From NCBI GenBank assembly GCA_964653655.1, contig CAZZHG010000012.1:3952-67951 (forward strand): a stretch of DNA of 64,000 nucleotides. The letters are read 5' to 3'. The translations under genes were made by a program, and so were the position numbers. The notes beneath the pieces were generated by a model. The model ran no database searches and had not been told where the DNA came from. It saw nothing but the letters and a program-made list of their open reading frames with translations. The stretch is from CAZZHG01 sp964653655 (GTDB lineage: Bacteria > Bdellovibrionota > FAC87 > UBA2466). Positions 47,497 through 56,603 of the stretch are shown here, piece after piece (position 1 is the stretch's first letter; each line of letters starts with the position of its first letter).

Positions 47497-49827
47497 ATGT
47501 ACCGCTCTATCTACGCGTTCGCGTTCTTGGTAGTCCTTCTCTGCTCGGGTTTCGCGCAAGCCGAGCGCTCTCCGACCGGAACCGTGGACATCCCGCCGGC
47601 CGCCGATCGAATCTACGGCTGGGCCTACGATCCGGATCGCCCCGACGCGAGCTTGGCCATTCACGTGTACTACGGCGGGCCCGCCGGCAGCGGAACCGGC
47701 AAGATTTACACCGCCGATTTCGCCCGGCCCGACGTAAACGCCGCTTTCAAGATCAACGGCAACCACGGCTTCAACGTTCCCTTCGACGATGCCTTCCGCA
47801 CCGGCTCGCCCGTGGGAATCTGGGTCTACGCCATAGATGCGAACGGAAATCCGAACGTCCTGATCGGGACGAGGACCTATACGGTTAGCCCGCCGCAAGT
47901 CGCCGGCGGAAAAGTCGGCATCCTCTACCAAATCGCACAGAGCTTCGCGTGGCGAAACAATACATTCGGCGACGCCAACTTCAGAACCATGCAAGACGTG
48001 CTTCAAGATCCGAACCTGTCGGTCGGCGACCTATATCCGCCCGTGGGTACGGGGACCTGGCCGTTCGCCAATCCCATCGACTTCGTCACCCAGACGAACC
48101 CGGTCGATACCGACGGCAAGTCTCAGCTTTACTGTTTCTTCGACGGTCAGCCGAACCGAGCCCCCTTTTTCAACGTCATTTGCCGTGACGACCGGATGCT
48201 GGCGGTAGCCAAGCGTCATGTCCGTCAGCTGACCGATCTCGGCGTGGACTTTCTGCTCATCGACAACACGAACGCCTTCCTCGACAACTTGGATTACGGG
48301 TCGGAGGTCACCTACTTCCGTCCGATTGAGGTCTTCTTCGCAAAGTGGAAGGCGGCGGTCGCGGCCGTCCGGGCGGAGAGAAACAATCCGAATCTCCAGG
48401 TCCCGAAACTTGCGATCTGGGGCGCGGTTCCCGGCAACTCCACCTACCATACGAGGATGCTGCGCCTCTACGACGACAGCCAATACGACTCCGTCCTTTA
48501 CCGCCACAACGGAAAGAAAGTCTTCTTCTACGTGGACCCGTCGGCCGGCGATCCCAACGAGAAGCGGTATCCGAGCGCGGGCGTACTCAACGAAATCGCT
48601 TCTCATAACATTTTACCCGTTCCTATGTGGACCCACTTCGGCCCGAACGGATTCGACGGCACTGCCACCCACAAATGGGATTTCGTCTCACCCTGCTTCG
48701 CCCCGGGCTCCACCACCCGCGCGACGACCAGCGTGGCGAGCGTGACGAGCTGTAACCAGTTCATGTCGACGAATACTCCCATGGGCTCGGTGATCACGGC
48801 GACTCCGAGTTACAACATCCCGGGAGCGGTCGCGAGTCAGGCGTTCGGTTCGAGCGGAAGGCTCGGCGGCCTGACGCTGAAAAAGCAGTTCGATGCGGTA
48901 TTCGCGCGCCGGCCGGATTACGTTTTCATCTCCTCCTGGAACGAGCACGGAGCCGGACCAAGCTTGTCGCCGTCCCGAGGCAGAGCGGTCGGCCTGGGAG
49001 ATAAACTTCCCGCGGTCCCGACCGCGCAGTACCTGCTCGCTGAGCGGATGGTGAAGGAAGCCGCCGGGGATATATCGGCGCTCATTTACTTTCCCGCCAG
49101 CCCGGAAGCGGCGTCTGGACGGAGCAACCTTCAACGCAACTTCGGCGTCAGCTTCACCGACTACGCGGATCTCAACCGCCAATACCCGGTGGAAGCCGCG
49201 AGACTGCGCTATTCCCATTACGTCGACGACTATGCCGCGGAATTCTCGAAAGACCTGGAACCCACGAGAGAATACGGAACCGCTTTGTACGAAAAAGCGA
49301 AAACGCTGATTCAGCTCTACAAGAGCGGAGCTCGGAGCTGCCCGGCTACGTTGCCGGCCTGCCGAAGCGCTTCCGACTACCGCCCCGTAGCGGCCCTCCG
49401 GGATCCGGCGGGACGCTACTGGTACGGCCCGGTGTCGGCGAAGGCACCTCTGGTTTCAGCCGGTTACCGGGAAATCTGCGCTCCCAACGCCTTTCAAAGC
49501 GACTTCTGTTCCAATCCCGCCGACCCTTACGTGGCCCAAGGCCCATTCCTCGCATACGAAACGAACCTGCCAGGTACCCAACCCCTCACTCGCTGCCGCA
49601 ACACCAACAACGGCGCGTATTGGTTCACCGCAAACTCCGCCGAGTGCGGCATCAATCCCGCATACAGAAACGACGGGGTAATCGGATACGTGGCGATAAC
49701 CAAGTCGAAAGAGATGACCCGCGTTCTCAACCGCTGCTACAAGCCCGGGGGATTTCACTTCATCGCGGTCGACGAACCTTGCCCCGTGGGTACAAACGGG
49801 GAAGGCGTCCTCGGCTACGTTCACTGA
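47497..49827 (+). CDS. Secreted multidomain glycoside-hydrolase-like protein
   Basis: The 776-residue protein has a signal peptide ending near 23. An N-terminal beta-sandwich (about 24-130, DRIYGWAYDPDRPDASLAIHVYY) precedes a TIM-barrel-like region (about 140-500) with VDFLLIDNTNAFLD near 250 and YVFISSWNEHGAG near 480; the latter resembles the SWNEW catalytic region of GH71/GH99-type enzymes. The C-terminus (about 620-776) has Cys and Tyr repeats like the DUF5648 lectin-type domain. It likely acts on extracellular glycans. Family is a best guess. Confidence 0.62.
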   Translation: MYRSIYAFAFLVVLLCSGFAQAERSPTGTVDIPPAADRIYGWAYDPDRPDASLAIHVYYGGPAGSGTGKIYTADFARPDVNAAFKINGNHGFNVPFDDAFRTGSPVGIWVYAIDANGNPNVLIGTRTYTVSPPQVAGGKVGILYQIAQSFAWRNNTFGDANFRTMQDVLQDPNLSVGDLYPPVGTGTWPFANPIDFVTQTNPVDTDGKSQLYCFFDGQPNRAPFFNVICRDDRMLAVAKRHVRQLTDLGVDFLLIDNTNAFLDNLDYGSEVTYFRPIEVFFAKWKAAVAAVRAERNNPNLQVPKLAIWGAVPGNSTYHTRMLRLYDDSQYDSVLYRHNGKKVFFYVDPSAGDPNEKRYPSAGVLNEIASHNILPVPMWTHFGPNGFDGTATHKWDFVSPCFAPGSTTRATTSVASVTSCNQFMSTNTPMGSVITATPSYNIPGAVASQAFGSSGRLGGLTLKKQFDAVFARRPDYVFISSWNEHGAGPSLSPSRGRAVGLGDKLPAVPTAQYLLAERMVKEAAGDISALIYFPASPEAASGRSNLQRNFGVSFTDYADLNRQYPVEAARLRYSHYVDDYAAEFSKDLEPTREYGTALYEKAKTLIQLYKSGARSCPATLPACRSASDYRPVAALRDPAGRYWYGPVSAKAPLVSAGYREICAPNAFQSDFCSNPADPYVAQGPFLAYETNLPGTQPLTRCRNTNNGAYWFTANSAECGINPAYRNDGVIGYVAITKSKEMTRVLNRCYKPGGFHFIAVDEPCPVGTNGEGVLGYVH

Positions 49828-49836
49828 AATGGAAGT

Positions 49837-51132
49837 CTAAACCTGAACCCTGGGAAGGCGGAGCACGAACCGGGGAAAGGGCGAACGCTTGTCCAGAAAT
49901 AATTTCCCGCCGTGGTCCTCGGCGATTCCTTTCGAAATACTGAGGCCGAGCCCGGTTCCCTTGCCCACCGTCTTGGTCGTGAAGAATGGCTCGAAAAGGC
50001 GGTCCTGAATCGAGGGGGCGATCGGCGGCCCCGAATTGGAAACGGAGATTTCCACGTAAGAGGACTGCTCCAGAACCGAGAGGCGAATCCATTTCGTGGA
50101 AAGCTTGGCCACCGCGTCGTGAGCGTTACCGAGCAGGTTGAGAAGGATTTGCGAAACCTGGATCGCCCGGCACTCCAGGCTGAGCGCCTCGGGAATCTCG
50201 TCGGTAAGAAGCCGTACCTGATGAAACGCGAGCTTTTCGGAGCACAGAGTAAGCGTGTCGTCGATAATCCGGCGCAAGTCTTCCTTCTGAAACGAGTCCC
50301 GGCTTCCGTCCCGGGAAAAGGCCCGCAGGCCGCTGACGATCTTGGAAATGCGCTTCACCGTGCGCTCGATCTTCTGATTGAACTCGATGATGCGCTCCCT
50401 ATCGATGGGTTCGGTCATCACGAGATGGGGAATCTTCTCGGAAGCAAGCCCGATGATGGCAAGCGGAGTGTTGATCTCGTGGGCGATGCCCCCCGCCATT
50501 TCGCCGAGGGCGGCCATCTTGGACGCGGCGACTCCGCGCTGAAACTGGGCCGCAAGTTTCTTTTCGGCTTCCTCGCGCGAATGCACTTCCCCCTGCAGCC
50601 GGTCGCAGAACTCCAGCATGCTGTTCTCGAGACCCTGTTTGAGAGTGATGTCTTGAACCACGCAGACCGTGCCGCGGGTCTCCCCGGACTCCGTCAGCAA
50701 GGGCGACAACGCCACGTTGTAGGTGCGCACGAGCGGCGGACAGAGAAATTCGCGTACCTCGATCTCTTTCAAGGACTGCGCGGGCTTAAGAAATCCGTTC
50801 TCCGAGAGCAGATCAAAGGGCTCTTTGCCAGGCGAGTCCGCCTGCAGGACGGAGAGAATCTGTTTCGCGGCCGAATTCAGGTAAATGATGCGGTCGTTTT
50901 CGTCGGTGATTACCTGAGCGGAGCCCGCGAGCAGAATGGAGTTGCAAGACCCGAGGCTCATAGCGAGCTTCGGGTCCAAGTCCTGGCGGATGAGACTCAC
51001 GAGCTCGACGGGCGTGATCTTATCCAAAGTCAGACCACGTTCTTTCAGGGAGACCTCGAGGAGCGCCTTGGCGAACAGAGGGGTGATCGTGGAGAGCTTG
51101 GTAAGCAGCGACTGGTATAGAGCCTCGATCAT
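49837..51132 (-). CDS. PAS-domain sensor histidine kinase (soluble)
   Basis: The 431-residue protein has no membrane helix. A PAS domain lies at about 70-180 (VITDENDRIIYLNSAAKQIL, GTVCVVQDIT), a coiled coil at about 180-210, HisKA with LGEMAGGIAHEINTPLAII near 222, and HATPase boxes NLLGNAHDAV near 330, SNSGPPIAP and KGTGLGLSISKGIAEDHGG near 397. Its ATG overlaps the V4R gene stop (ATGA), so sensor and kinase are made together. Confidence 0.9.
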   Translation of the reverse strand: MIEALYQSLLTKLSTITPLFAKALLEVSLKERGLTLDKITPVELVSLIRQDLDPKLAMSLGSCNSILLAGSAQVITDENDRIIYLNSAAKQILSVLQADSPGKEPFDLLSENGFLKPAQSLKEIEVREFLCPPLVRTYNVALSPLLTESGETRGTVCVVQDITLKQGLENSMLEFCDRLQGEVHSREEAEKKLAAQFQRGVAASKMAALGEMAGGIAHEINTPLAIIGLASEKIPHLVMTEPIDRERIIEFNQKIERTVKRISKIVSGLRAFSRDGSRDSFQKEDLRRIIDDTLTLCSEKLAFHQVRLLTDEIPEALSLECRAIQVSQILLNLLGNAHDAVAKLSTKWIRLSVLEQSSYVEISVSNSGPPIAPSIQDRLFEPFFTTKTVGKGTGLGLSISKGIAEDHGGKLFLDKRSPFPRFVLRLPRVQV

Positions 51133-51821
51133 TTAACCCGGCCCTCGAAAAGTCCGGCGTGCTCCTTCTTGTAGTCGCGGATGAATCCCTGAAGGCGATT
51201 CGGATGCGCCATGATGAACCGGCAGTAGGCGTCGCCCTTCGCACGACAGAGGATTTCCTCCGCCACGAGCGGGACGCCGAAACTTTCCGCGCACCAGCCC
51301 GAGGAATAGCCTGCGTTCATGAAGCAGGCGCAGAAGGAAGTCTTTCGTCCTATCGCCAGCCAGGAGTCGGCCTCGAAGGACTGGGGATGATCGTAGAGGA
51401 GATAGAAGTCTTCGTCCGGGGTAGGCTTACTCTTCTCGGAAATATCGACAAAGGCCCAGCCGGCGTAGGCGAAATGAACGGGACCAGCCGACAGCTTCGC
51501 AATCGGATCCGAGACACCGGTCACGGCGTGAAAACGAAGGGCGTCCGCCCGGCCCATGCTATGAGCCATGTCGAACAACACGATGGACGACGCTTGCTGC
51601 GCCTCGCTCTCCACGAGACCGGGATACATCGCCCTGATGAAATCGAAAAAATTCACGGACAGAGAGGCCGCCCGCATGAGTACGTAGCGCTCTCCATTTA
51701 TGTTGATGGTTCCCTTGGAAGGATCTTCCTGCCTCGTCTCGAAATAGCGGCTCACGAACGTTTCGGCCGTCTGAAACAGCGGCTCGAAGGACGGAGGGAC
51801 TCGAACGGTCTTCAAATTCAT
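51129..51821 (-). CDS. V4R (4-vinyl-reductase) ligand-sensor protein
   Basis: The 230-residue protein has an XylR N-terminal-like part (about 50-130) and a V4R domain with FCACFMNAGYSSGWCAESFG near 165 and EEILCRAKGDAYCRFIM near 190, whose Cys pattern is the family mark. V4R domains bind hydrophobic ligands or metals and gate regulators. Here there is no output domain; the coupled PAS kinase is the likely partner. It follows motB by 70 bases. Confidence 0.85.
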   Translation of the reverse strand: MNLKTVRVPPSFEPLFQTAETFVSRYFETRQEDPSKGTININGERYVLMRAASLSVNFFDFIRAMYPGLVESEAQQASSIVLFDMAHSMGRADALRFHAVTGVSDPIAKLSAGPVHFAYAGWAFVDISEKSKPTPDEDFYLLYDHPQSFEADSWLAIGRKTSFCACFMNAGYSSGWCAESFGVPLVAEEILCRAKGDAYCRFIMAHPNRLQGFIRDYKKEHAGLFEGRVK

Positions 51822-51891
51822 GGTGCTCCCCGGTGCGGGCCCATTTTAGTCCGGGGAATCCGAACGCCTAGTCAATTTTGTCGGAAATGAG

Positions 51892-52542
51892 TTAGAAAAA
51901 CTTCAGTGTGACGCGGCGATTCTTACTCTGATTTTCGGGTATTGGCCGGCCGCTTTTATCCCGATTGGCGACCAGAGGCTGAGTTTGGCCGTAGGCGAGA
52001 ATCACGGTCCGCTGTTCGACTTCCGGAGGAAGGCTCAAGGACCCTAGAACGGACAGAGCCCGCTTCGCCGACAGGTCCCAGTTGCTGCCCACCGAGCTGG
52101 TGTGGATCGGAGTGTCGTCCGTATGCCCTTCGATGCCGATGCGGTAAGGAGCCGGGACTTTTCCGAGGGCTTTGGCGAGGGAGCCCATCAGCTTGCGGCC
52201 GCGGTCGTGAAGCTGAAACTTGCCGCTGGAAAAGAACACCTGGTCCTTGATCTCGACCAGAAGCTCTCCGCCTTTTCGTTTCACGACGATCTGATCCTGA
52301 AGCCCGCTCTTGGTCACCCACTGGGTGACGCTTCCCTGGATGTCGCCCACGGGATCCTTCACCCGCCGGTTTCCGAGGGCGGAGAGAATGTTCATGATGT
52401 CGGCCTGCTTCATCTGCTTGGCCGCGAAGCTGTACAGGGTTACAAAGAAGATGAAGAGCAGAATCATCAGATCGCTCAAGCTCACGAGCCAGAGAAACTC
52501 TCCGCTTTCACCTTGGCGCCTTCTTCGAAAATAGCGTCGCAT
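51892..52542 (-). CDS. motB: MotB-like stator subunit
   Basis: The 216-residue protein has one N-terminal helix with the proton-path Asp24 in SLSDLMILLFIFFVTLYSF, a plug/linker (about 45-85), and an OmpA-type domain with IGIEGHTDDTPI near 130 and NWDLSAKRALSVL near 150 that binds peptidoglycan. Its ATG shares a base with the motA stop (TGATG). The N-terminus RRYFRRRRQG is strongly basic. It is the last gene of the motor operon. Confidence 0.92.
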   Translation of the reverse strand: MRRYFRRRRQGESGEFLWLVSLSDLMILLFIFFVTLYSFAAKQMKQADIMNILSALGNRRVKDPVGDIQGSVTQWVTKSGLQDQIVVKRKGGELLVEIKDQVFFSSGKFQLHDRGRKLMGSLAKALGKVPAPYRIGIEGHTDDTPIHTSSVGSNWDLSAKRALSVLGSLSLPPEVEQRTVILAYGQTQPLVANRDKSGRPIPENQSKNRRVTLKFF

Positions 52543-53321
52543 CAGGCAACCCGTTTGAGCTTAGGCTTGGCGTCGTCGGCGATTTCCGCCGTATCGGCGA
52601 AGTAAGAAGTGGGCTTACGCTTCTCGAGCAGCTCGAGCCAGCGAAGCGTCTGATCGAAACCATGCATTTCGAGAGACAGAAGCTTTTCGATCTTCTGCTG
52701 AATCGGCGTCCAGACCGCGAGCGAGAAGAAAAGACCGTAGAACGTGGTGAGCAGCGCAAGTCCCATGGCGGATCCGATTTTGGAGGGGTCCTCCAAAGTC
52801 GAGAGCAAGCGCACCATGCCCATGATGGTCCCGAGCATGCCGATGGACGGAGTGAGACGAACCGCGGAGCTGACGACATTTACCGCCTGCACCAGCTCGG
52901 ATTCCCGACGGCCCTGATCAATCGAAGAGAGATCGCGGATGTCGGCGGTGGGCATTCGCAGAGAAAGCCGCTCCACCACCTTCTCCACGAAAGGCGTGAG
53001 CCCTCCGGCCTTGGCCGAGTCGAAAGCCTTCTGGCCGCCGTCGTAGAAACTCTTTCCCAGCTCGTGCAAGAACATCGCTTCTTTCGTCGACTTCTTCTTT
53101 AGACGCCCGGGCGAACGGAACATCGCCATTCCGAAAGCACGGAAAACTTCCCCCGCGTCGAAGCACAGAAAAAGAAGGGCGATGGGACCGAGTCCCGTCA
53201 GTACCATGGCGGGCCAGTGAAAGAGGCGCAAGAGCCCCACGGCTTCCGAGGTGCCTTCGTACTCGAAGACGATCCACAGACAGGCCACCACTCCGGCAAA
53301 TCCGAACAAACGCGTAATCAT
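52542..53321 (-). CDS. motA: MotA-like stator subunit
   Basis: The 259-residue protein has the MotA/TolQ layout: two N-terminal helices (about 2-20 and 33-58), a cytoplasmic loop (about 65-160) and two helices (about 160-180, 190-215) with RLTPSIGMLGTIMGMVRLL, where Pro is conserved. A cytoplasmic tail follows. By hand alignment the loop keeps an acid at the E98-equivalent of E. coli MotA (AFD) but has no clear Arg at the R90 position. It is coupled to the upstream rotor-like gene by ATGA. Confidence 0.88.
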   Translation of the reverse strand: MITRLFGFAGVVACLWIVFEYEGTSEAVGLLRLFHWPAMVLTGLGPIALLFLCFDAGEVFRAFGMAMFRSPGRLKKKSTKEAMFLHELGKSFYDGGQKAFDSAKAGGLTPFVEKVVERLSLRMPTADIRDLSSIDQGRRESELVQAVNVVSSAVRLTPSIGMLGTIMGMVRLLSTLEDPSKIGSAMGLALLTTFYGLFFSLAVWTPIQQKIEKLLSLEMHGFDQTLRWLELLEKRKPTSYFADTAEIADDAKPKLKRVA

Positions 53322-55003
53322 TGGGCCATCGCCTCCCGGATCCGTTTCGTGAAGGTATTGCGTGCCCGCTGAGCCTTATCTCTCGGCGCCGAGCGGGCGG
53401 AATTCAATTGACCCTGAAGGAGATTAGCCCGGCGTTCCGGCAGAGAGCCCATGACCACTTCGGCCACGTCGGCGCTGCAGGTGCTGATGGCGAGCGCGAG
53501 CTCTTCGTTGTCCATCTCCGAGGTGACCTTCTTGAGGAAATCGTCGGGCAGCGTGGCCGCGTCCTCGAGGGAGAACTTGAACTTCTGCAGCGACGGGGAG
53601 ATCCCGGGGTTCGTAGCCTCCAGGTCCCGAAGAATCTCCGCCTGTCTCGTCGACTCGCTGAGAACGCTGGACCAGAAATCGACTTGAGAGGGTCCGGGGC
53701 CGATGGCATACGCGGGCAACCGGCGGACGGCTTCCCGGATGTCGCGCTCTATGGTCGCGATTTCCGAAAGCGGAATCTGCTGGGCCTCGTCGAGACGGCT
53801 CAGCACCGCGTGGCGGCGCTGGGCCGGCAGGCCGTCGAGAACCGCCGCGCATTGAACCGGCTTCATGAAGCGCATCATCAGACAAACGGTGAGATCGCTC
53901 TCGAACGTCATCAGGGAAGCGAGCTGCTCGCGAGTGAGCTGGTTCAGGAACCCAAAGAACTGCTTGTCCTGACTCAGCTTCGCGTTCACGAACTCGTTGA
54001 ACTGCGCTTCATAGGCAGCCGCCATGTCCTCCAAGTCCCCCGAGGGACCGGAAGGTTGTGGGCGATCGAAATGAAAATTCTCCATCAGACTCTCGAAAGC
54101 GGGGCCGCCGAGAACGGTTTCAATTTCGCCGCGCAGCTCGGGAGTCAGCATTTCGTAATAGGCCCGAAACGCGTTGGCATTCGAGACGGCTCTCTCGAGA
54201 AAGCGCGTGCGGGCGGAGCCCGAAACGGGAGCGGACGGGGCAAGCGCGGCCGTGGCCGCGGCCTGTTGGGGTGCCGGCGCATAGGGCGCGGCCATCATGG
54301 GAGCGGCGACCTGAGGCGGCTGGCTCCATCTCGGGCGCGACTGGCTTCTCGCCGGCTTCGGGGCTTCCACGGGGGCGCGGCGGCGCAAGACCAAATAAAG
54401 GCCGATGGCAGCGAGCGCGATCCAAGGGAAGTACTTCGTCGCCAAGTCCGCGAGCGATTCCTCTTCTTCCACCGCGTCGGCCGGGTTCTGCGGCAGAACC
54501 GGCGCGTCCTTGTCCTTCTTCGGCGCCTTTAGCATCGCGACGTCCAGAAAGCTCAAGCGAACGACGTCCGGATAGTTCGCGAAGAGATAAGTCTGAATCA
54601 AATTCTTCGTCTGCGCCGTAACTTTTTGCGGAAGCTCTTGATCGAACCCGATGTTCACCCGTATCGCCGTCAAAACCGGAGTCTCCACGGACCGATAGGT
54701 GTGGCGCAGGTGCTTGTCGGCGGCCGGCACCGGATCCGGTGTCTCGGGAACAAAACCTGGAAGCGGATCCGGCGGCGTGATCTTCGCCGCGGCTTCCACG
54801 TCCTGGCTTTCCTCGCCTTCGACCACTTTTCTCTGCTCGTCCACGCGGACTTCCGCGTTCACCTGGAGCAGGTATTGATCGGAGGGAATCAACCGGGAGA
54901 GCAAGCCTTCGAGATCGGTGCGGACCCGCGCCTCGACGAGATAAGGGGACTCCGCCGCGAAGGCGGTGGAGGCGGCAAGCAACAATGTGATCAGAATCTT
55001 CAT
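53318..55003 (-). CDS. FliF-C / FliG-like fusion rotor protein
   Basis: The 561-residue protein has a signal peptide (1-16), then a periplasmic region (about 20-160) resembling the FliF C-terminal ring/collar: VEARVRTDLEGLLSRLIPS, QYLLQVNAEVRVDEQRK and TAIRVNIGFDQELPQKVTAQ. One membrane helix (191-206) leads to a Pro/Ala linker (210-262) and a FliG-like region: a middle domain (about 355-430, KPVQCAAVLDGLPAQRR) and C-terminal domain (about 445-560, FSLEDAATLPDDFLKKVTSEMD, ELALAIS, PERRANLLQGQL). One chain thus joins membrane ring and switch. Relative to E. coli FliG, R281 is kept but D288/D289 are Gly/Gln. No other flagellar gene is nearby. Confidence 0.8.
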   Translation of the reverse strand: MKILITLLLAASTAFAAESPYLVEARVRTDLEGLLSRLIPSDQYLLQVNAEVRVDEQRKVVEGEESQDVEAAAKITPPDPLPGFVPETPDPVPAADKHLRHTYRSVETPVLTAIRVNIGFDQELPQKVTAQTKNLIQTYLFANYPDVVRLSFLDVAMLKAPKKDKDAPVLPQNPADAVEEEESLADLATKYFPWIALAAIGLYLVLRRRAPVEAPKPARSQSRPRWSQPPQVAAPMMAAPYAPAPQQAAATAALAPSAPVSGSARTRFLERAVSNANAFRAYYEMLTPELRGEIETVLGGPAFESLMENFHFDRPQPSGPSGDLEDMAAAYEAQFNEFVNAKLSQDKQFFGFLNQLTREQLASLMTFESDLTVCLMMRFMKPVQCAAVLDGLPAQRRHAVLSRLDEAQQIPLSEIATIERDIREAVRRLPAYAIGPGPSQVDFWSSVLSESTRQAEILRDLEATNPGISPSLQKFKFSLEDAATLPDDFLKKVTSEMDNEELALAISTCSADVAEVVMGSLPERRANLLQGQLNSARSAPRDKAQRARNTFTKRIREAMAQ

Positions 55004-55641
55004 TGGTATCGGCTAAGGACGCTTTGGACTTCCGGGTTCGCCGGTTCCAGCTCCTGAGCTTTCTTCCAGGCCTTCATGGCCAAATCCTTGTGTCCCTGAA
55101 CGAGCAGAAGGCTACCCTTCATGAGCCAGCCCCGCGTGAACTCCGGACGCTTGCGAAGCAGCTGATCCACCACCGTAAGCGCTTCGTAGAAGCGGCGGCG
55201 GTTGAAGAGCCGGTTCGCGTCCACGACGAGAGAATCGGCATCGTCGATGAGTACAGTCGGAACCTGGGAACCCGGCTGGTTCGGAAGGAATTTTCCCGTC
55301 GGAAGAAGCGGAACGGAGTCCGTCTGCCGCGCGGCCTCCGGCGCCTTCGCGTCGGTTTCCGGATTCAAATTCGCCACCGGACCCGCGCCCTTTTTCAGCT
55401 GATCGACGGGAATCGAAAGACGGTAAGGCACGTTCTGGCCGAAACCCGTCGGAATGTGAATGGTGCCGTAAGGAGTTTTCAGCTCGACTTGATTGTCCGT
55501 CTCGTTCACGGAATAGAAACCGGGGGGCGCTTCCGAATCCGGCGGCGGCACGATGGGCACGATGGGGGTGTCCGCGCCGGACAAACTGACGCCGAGGATG
55601 GCCGCAATCACCCAGCTGAAATGTAGAAACGCGCGTTTCAT
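55000..55641 (-). CDS. Periplasmic TPR protein
   Basis: The 213-residue protein from ATG 55641 has a signal peptide (MKRAFLHFSWVIAAILGVSLSGA), a Pro-rich region with YSVNETDNQVELKTPYGTIHIPTG near 55, and tetratricopeptide repeats at about 140-210 (LFNRRRFYEALTVVDQLLRKRPEFTRGWLMKGSLLLVQGHKDLAMKAW). Both ends overlap neighbouring genes by four bases, so it belongs to the motor operon. It probably scaffolds the complex in the periplasm. Confidence 0.78.
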   Translation of the reverse strand: MKRAFLHFSWVIAAILGVSLSGADTPIVPIVPPPDSEAPPGFYSVNETDNQVELKTPYGTIHIPTGFGQNVPYRLSIPVDQLKKGAGPVANLNPETDAKAPEAARQTDSVPLLPTGKFLPNQPGSQVPTVLIDDADSLVVDANRLFNRRRFYEALTVVDQLLRKRPEFTRGWLMKGSLLLVQGHKDLAMKAWKKAQELEPANPEVQSVLSRYQ

Positions 55642-56603
55642 CTTCCCAAGGCCAGCCCTATGTGCACTCCGCCGTAGCCGCTGAGGGTTCCGGCGGGAGC
55701 GGTGCTGGGGACGAAAAAGTAGACGCCGTCGACTCCGGCCACCGCCCACGAACCGAGAAAGAGCTCGTAGGAGAATCTGGCGACCGGGCCCTTGAAGCTG
55801 CTCAGCATGCCGTAGCCAACCCCGACGTTCACCGACCAGCCTAGAGACGAGTGACCGTAACGTCCGCGGAACGAAATCGTCGGATCAAGGTGGATCAGGG
55901 TATTTCCGGGAGCAGAAACCATGCCGAGGTTCAAACCGCCCTTGGCGAAGCCCAGCTCTTCGGCGAGCTGGACGTTGAGAGAAGTGGTGATTCCGCTCTG
56001 AGAGCTTCCGCCCGAGTACATGCCGATGCCGGAACCGAAAGTAATGAGTAACTGCACGGAACTGTCGGAGAAGTTGACGGCGGGCACTTGAAACCGCTCC
56101 GCGCCCATTAGGCTTCCGTCGGTGTTCGAGTAAAGAGTCGCCTGCGCGAGCAGCGAAAGTTTCGTGCGGTAGATCTCGGCGACGAGCAACGAGTCCGCCG
56201 GAAGTTTCTTGCCGGCTTTCTTCACGGCCTCCACGTCGGACGCGCCCTTCGTCACGATGACTTCGTTGCCTTGGATCTCGACCTTCGCCGTTTTGCATTC
56301 CGCGCAGGTGGTGACCCGGTGGATCCCCTGCTTGGCGAGATACTTCATGATTTCGGTTTCGATGACGGTGCTGAACGTGCCGTCGAAGGGCTCGTTGGCG
56401 TTCACGGAGAAGAGAGCGACCGAGTCGACTTTCTTTTCCTCGGTTTCGAGCTTCTTGATCCAGCGGGCGATGTCCTCGCCGATGACGGCGGCCGCGCCGA
56501 ACTCGGCTTCGTCGGGAGGCCTGGCGAATGCGCAAGACGCCCACGCGAAGATCGCGCAGCCCGTCAGAACACCGAGTGAGAAGAGGGGATTCCTCGCTGA
56601 CAT
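55638..56603 (-). CDS. FlgO/LpoB-like outer-membrane protein with predicted barrel
   Basis: The 321-residue protein from ATG 56603 has a leader (MSARNPLFSLGVLTGCAIFAWASCAFA). Residues about 55-160 resemble the FlgO/LpoB/CsgG-type fold (VDSVALFSVNANEPFDGTFSTVIETEIMKYLAKQG, LPADSLLVAEI) with a TTCAEC pair near 98. Residues about 170-321 are amphipathic strands ending in GYGGVHIGLALGR, a likely beta barrel. It is the first gene of the motor operon. A longer frame upstream to 56717 is rejected. Domain call is by pattern only. Confidence 0.6.
   Translation of the reverse strand: MSARNPLFSLGVLTGCAIFAWASCAFARPPDEAEFGAAAVIGEDIARWIKKLETEEKKVDSVALFSVNANEPFDGTFSTVIETEIMKYLAKQGIHRVTTCAECKTAKVEIQGNEVIVTKGASDVEAVKKAGKKLPADSLLVAEIYRTKLSLLAQATLYSNTDGSLMGAERFQVPAVNFSDSSVQLLITFGSGIGMYSGGSSQSGITTSLNVQLAEELGFAKGGLNLGMVSAPGNTLIHLDPTISFRGRYGHSSLGWSVNVGVGYGMLSSFKGPVARFSYELFLGSWAVAGVDGVYFFVPSTAPAGTLSGYGGVHIGLALGR

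Noticed and set aside
51892..53321. Zorya-type defence (ZorAB)
   Set aside because: MotA/MotB have normal flagellar-size domains and the neighbours are FliG-like and TPR genes, not ZorC/ZorD/ZorE.
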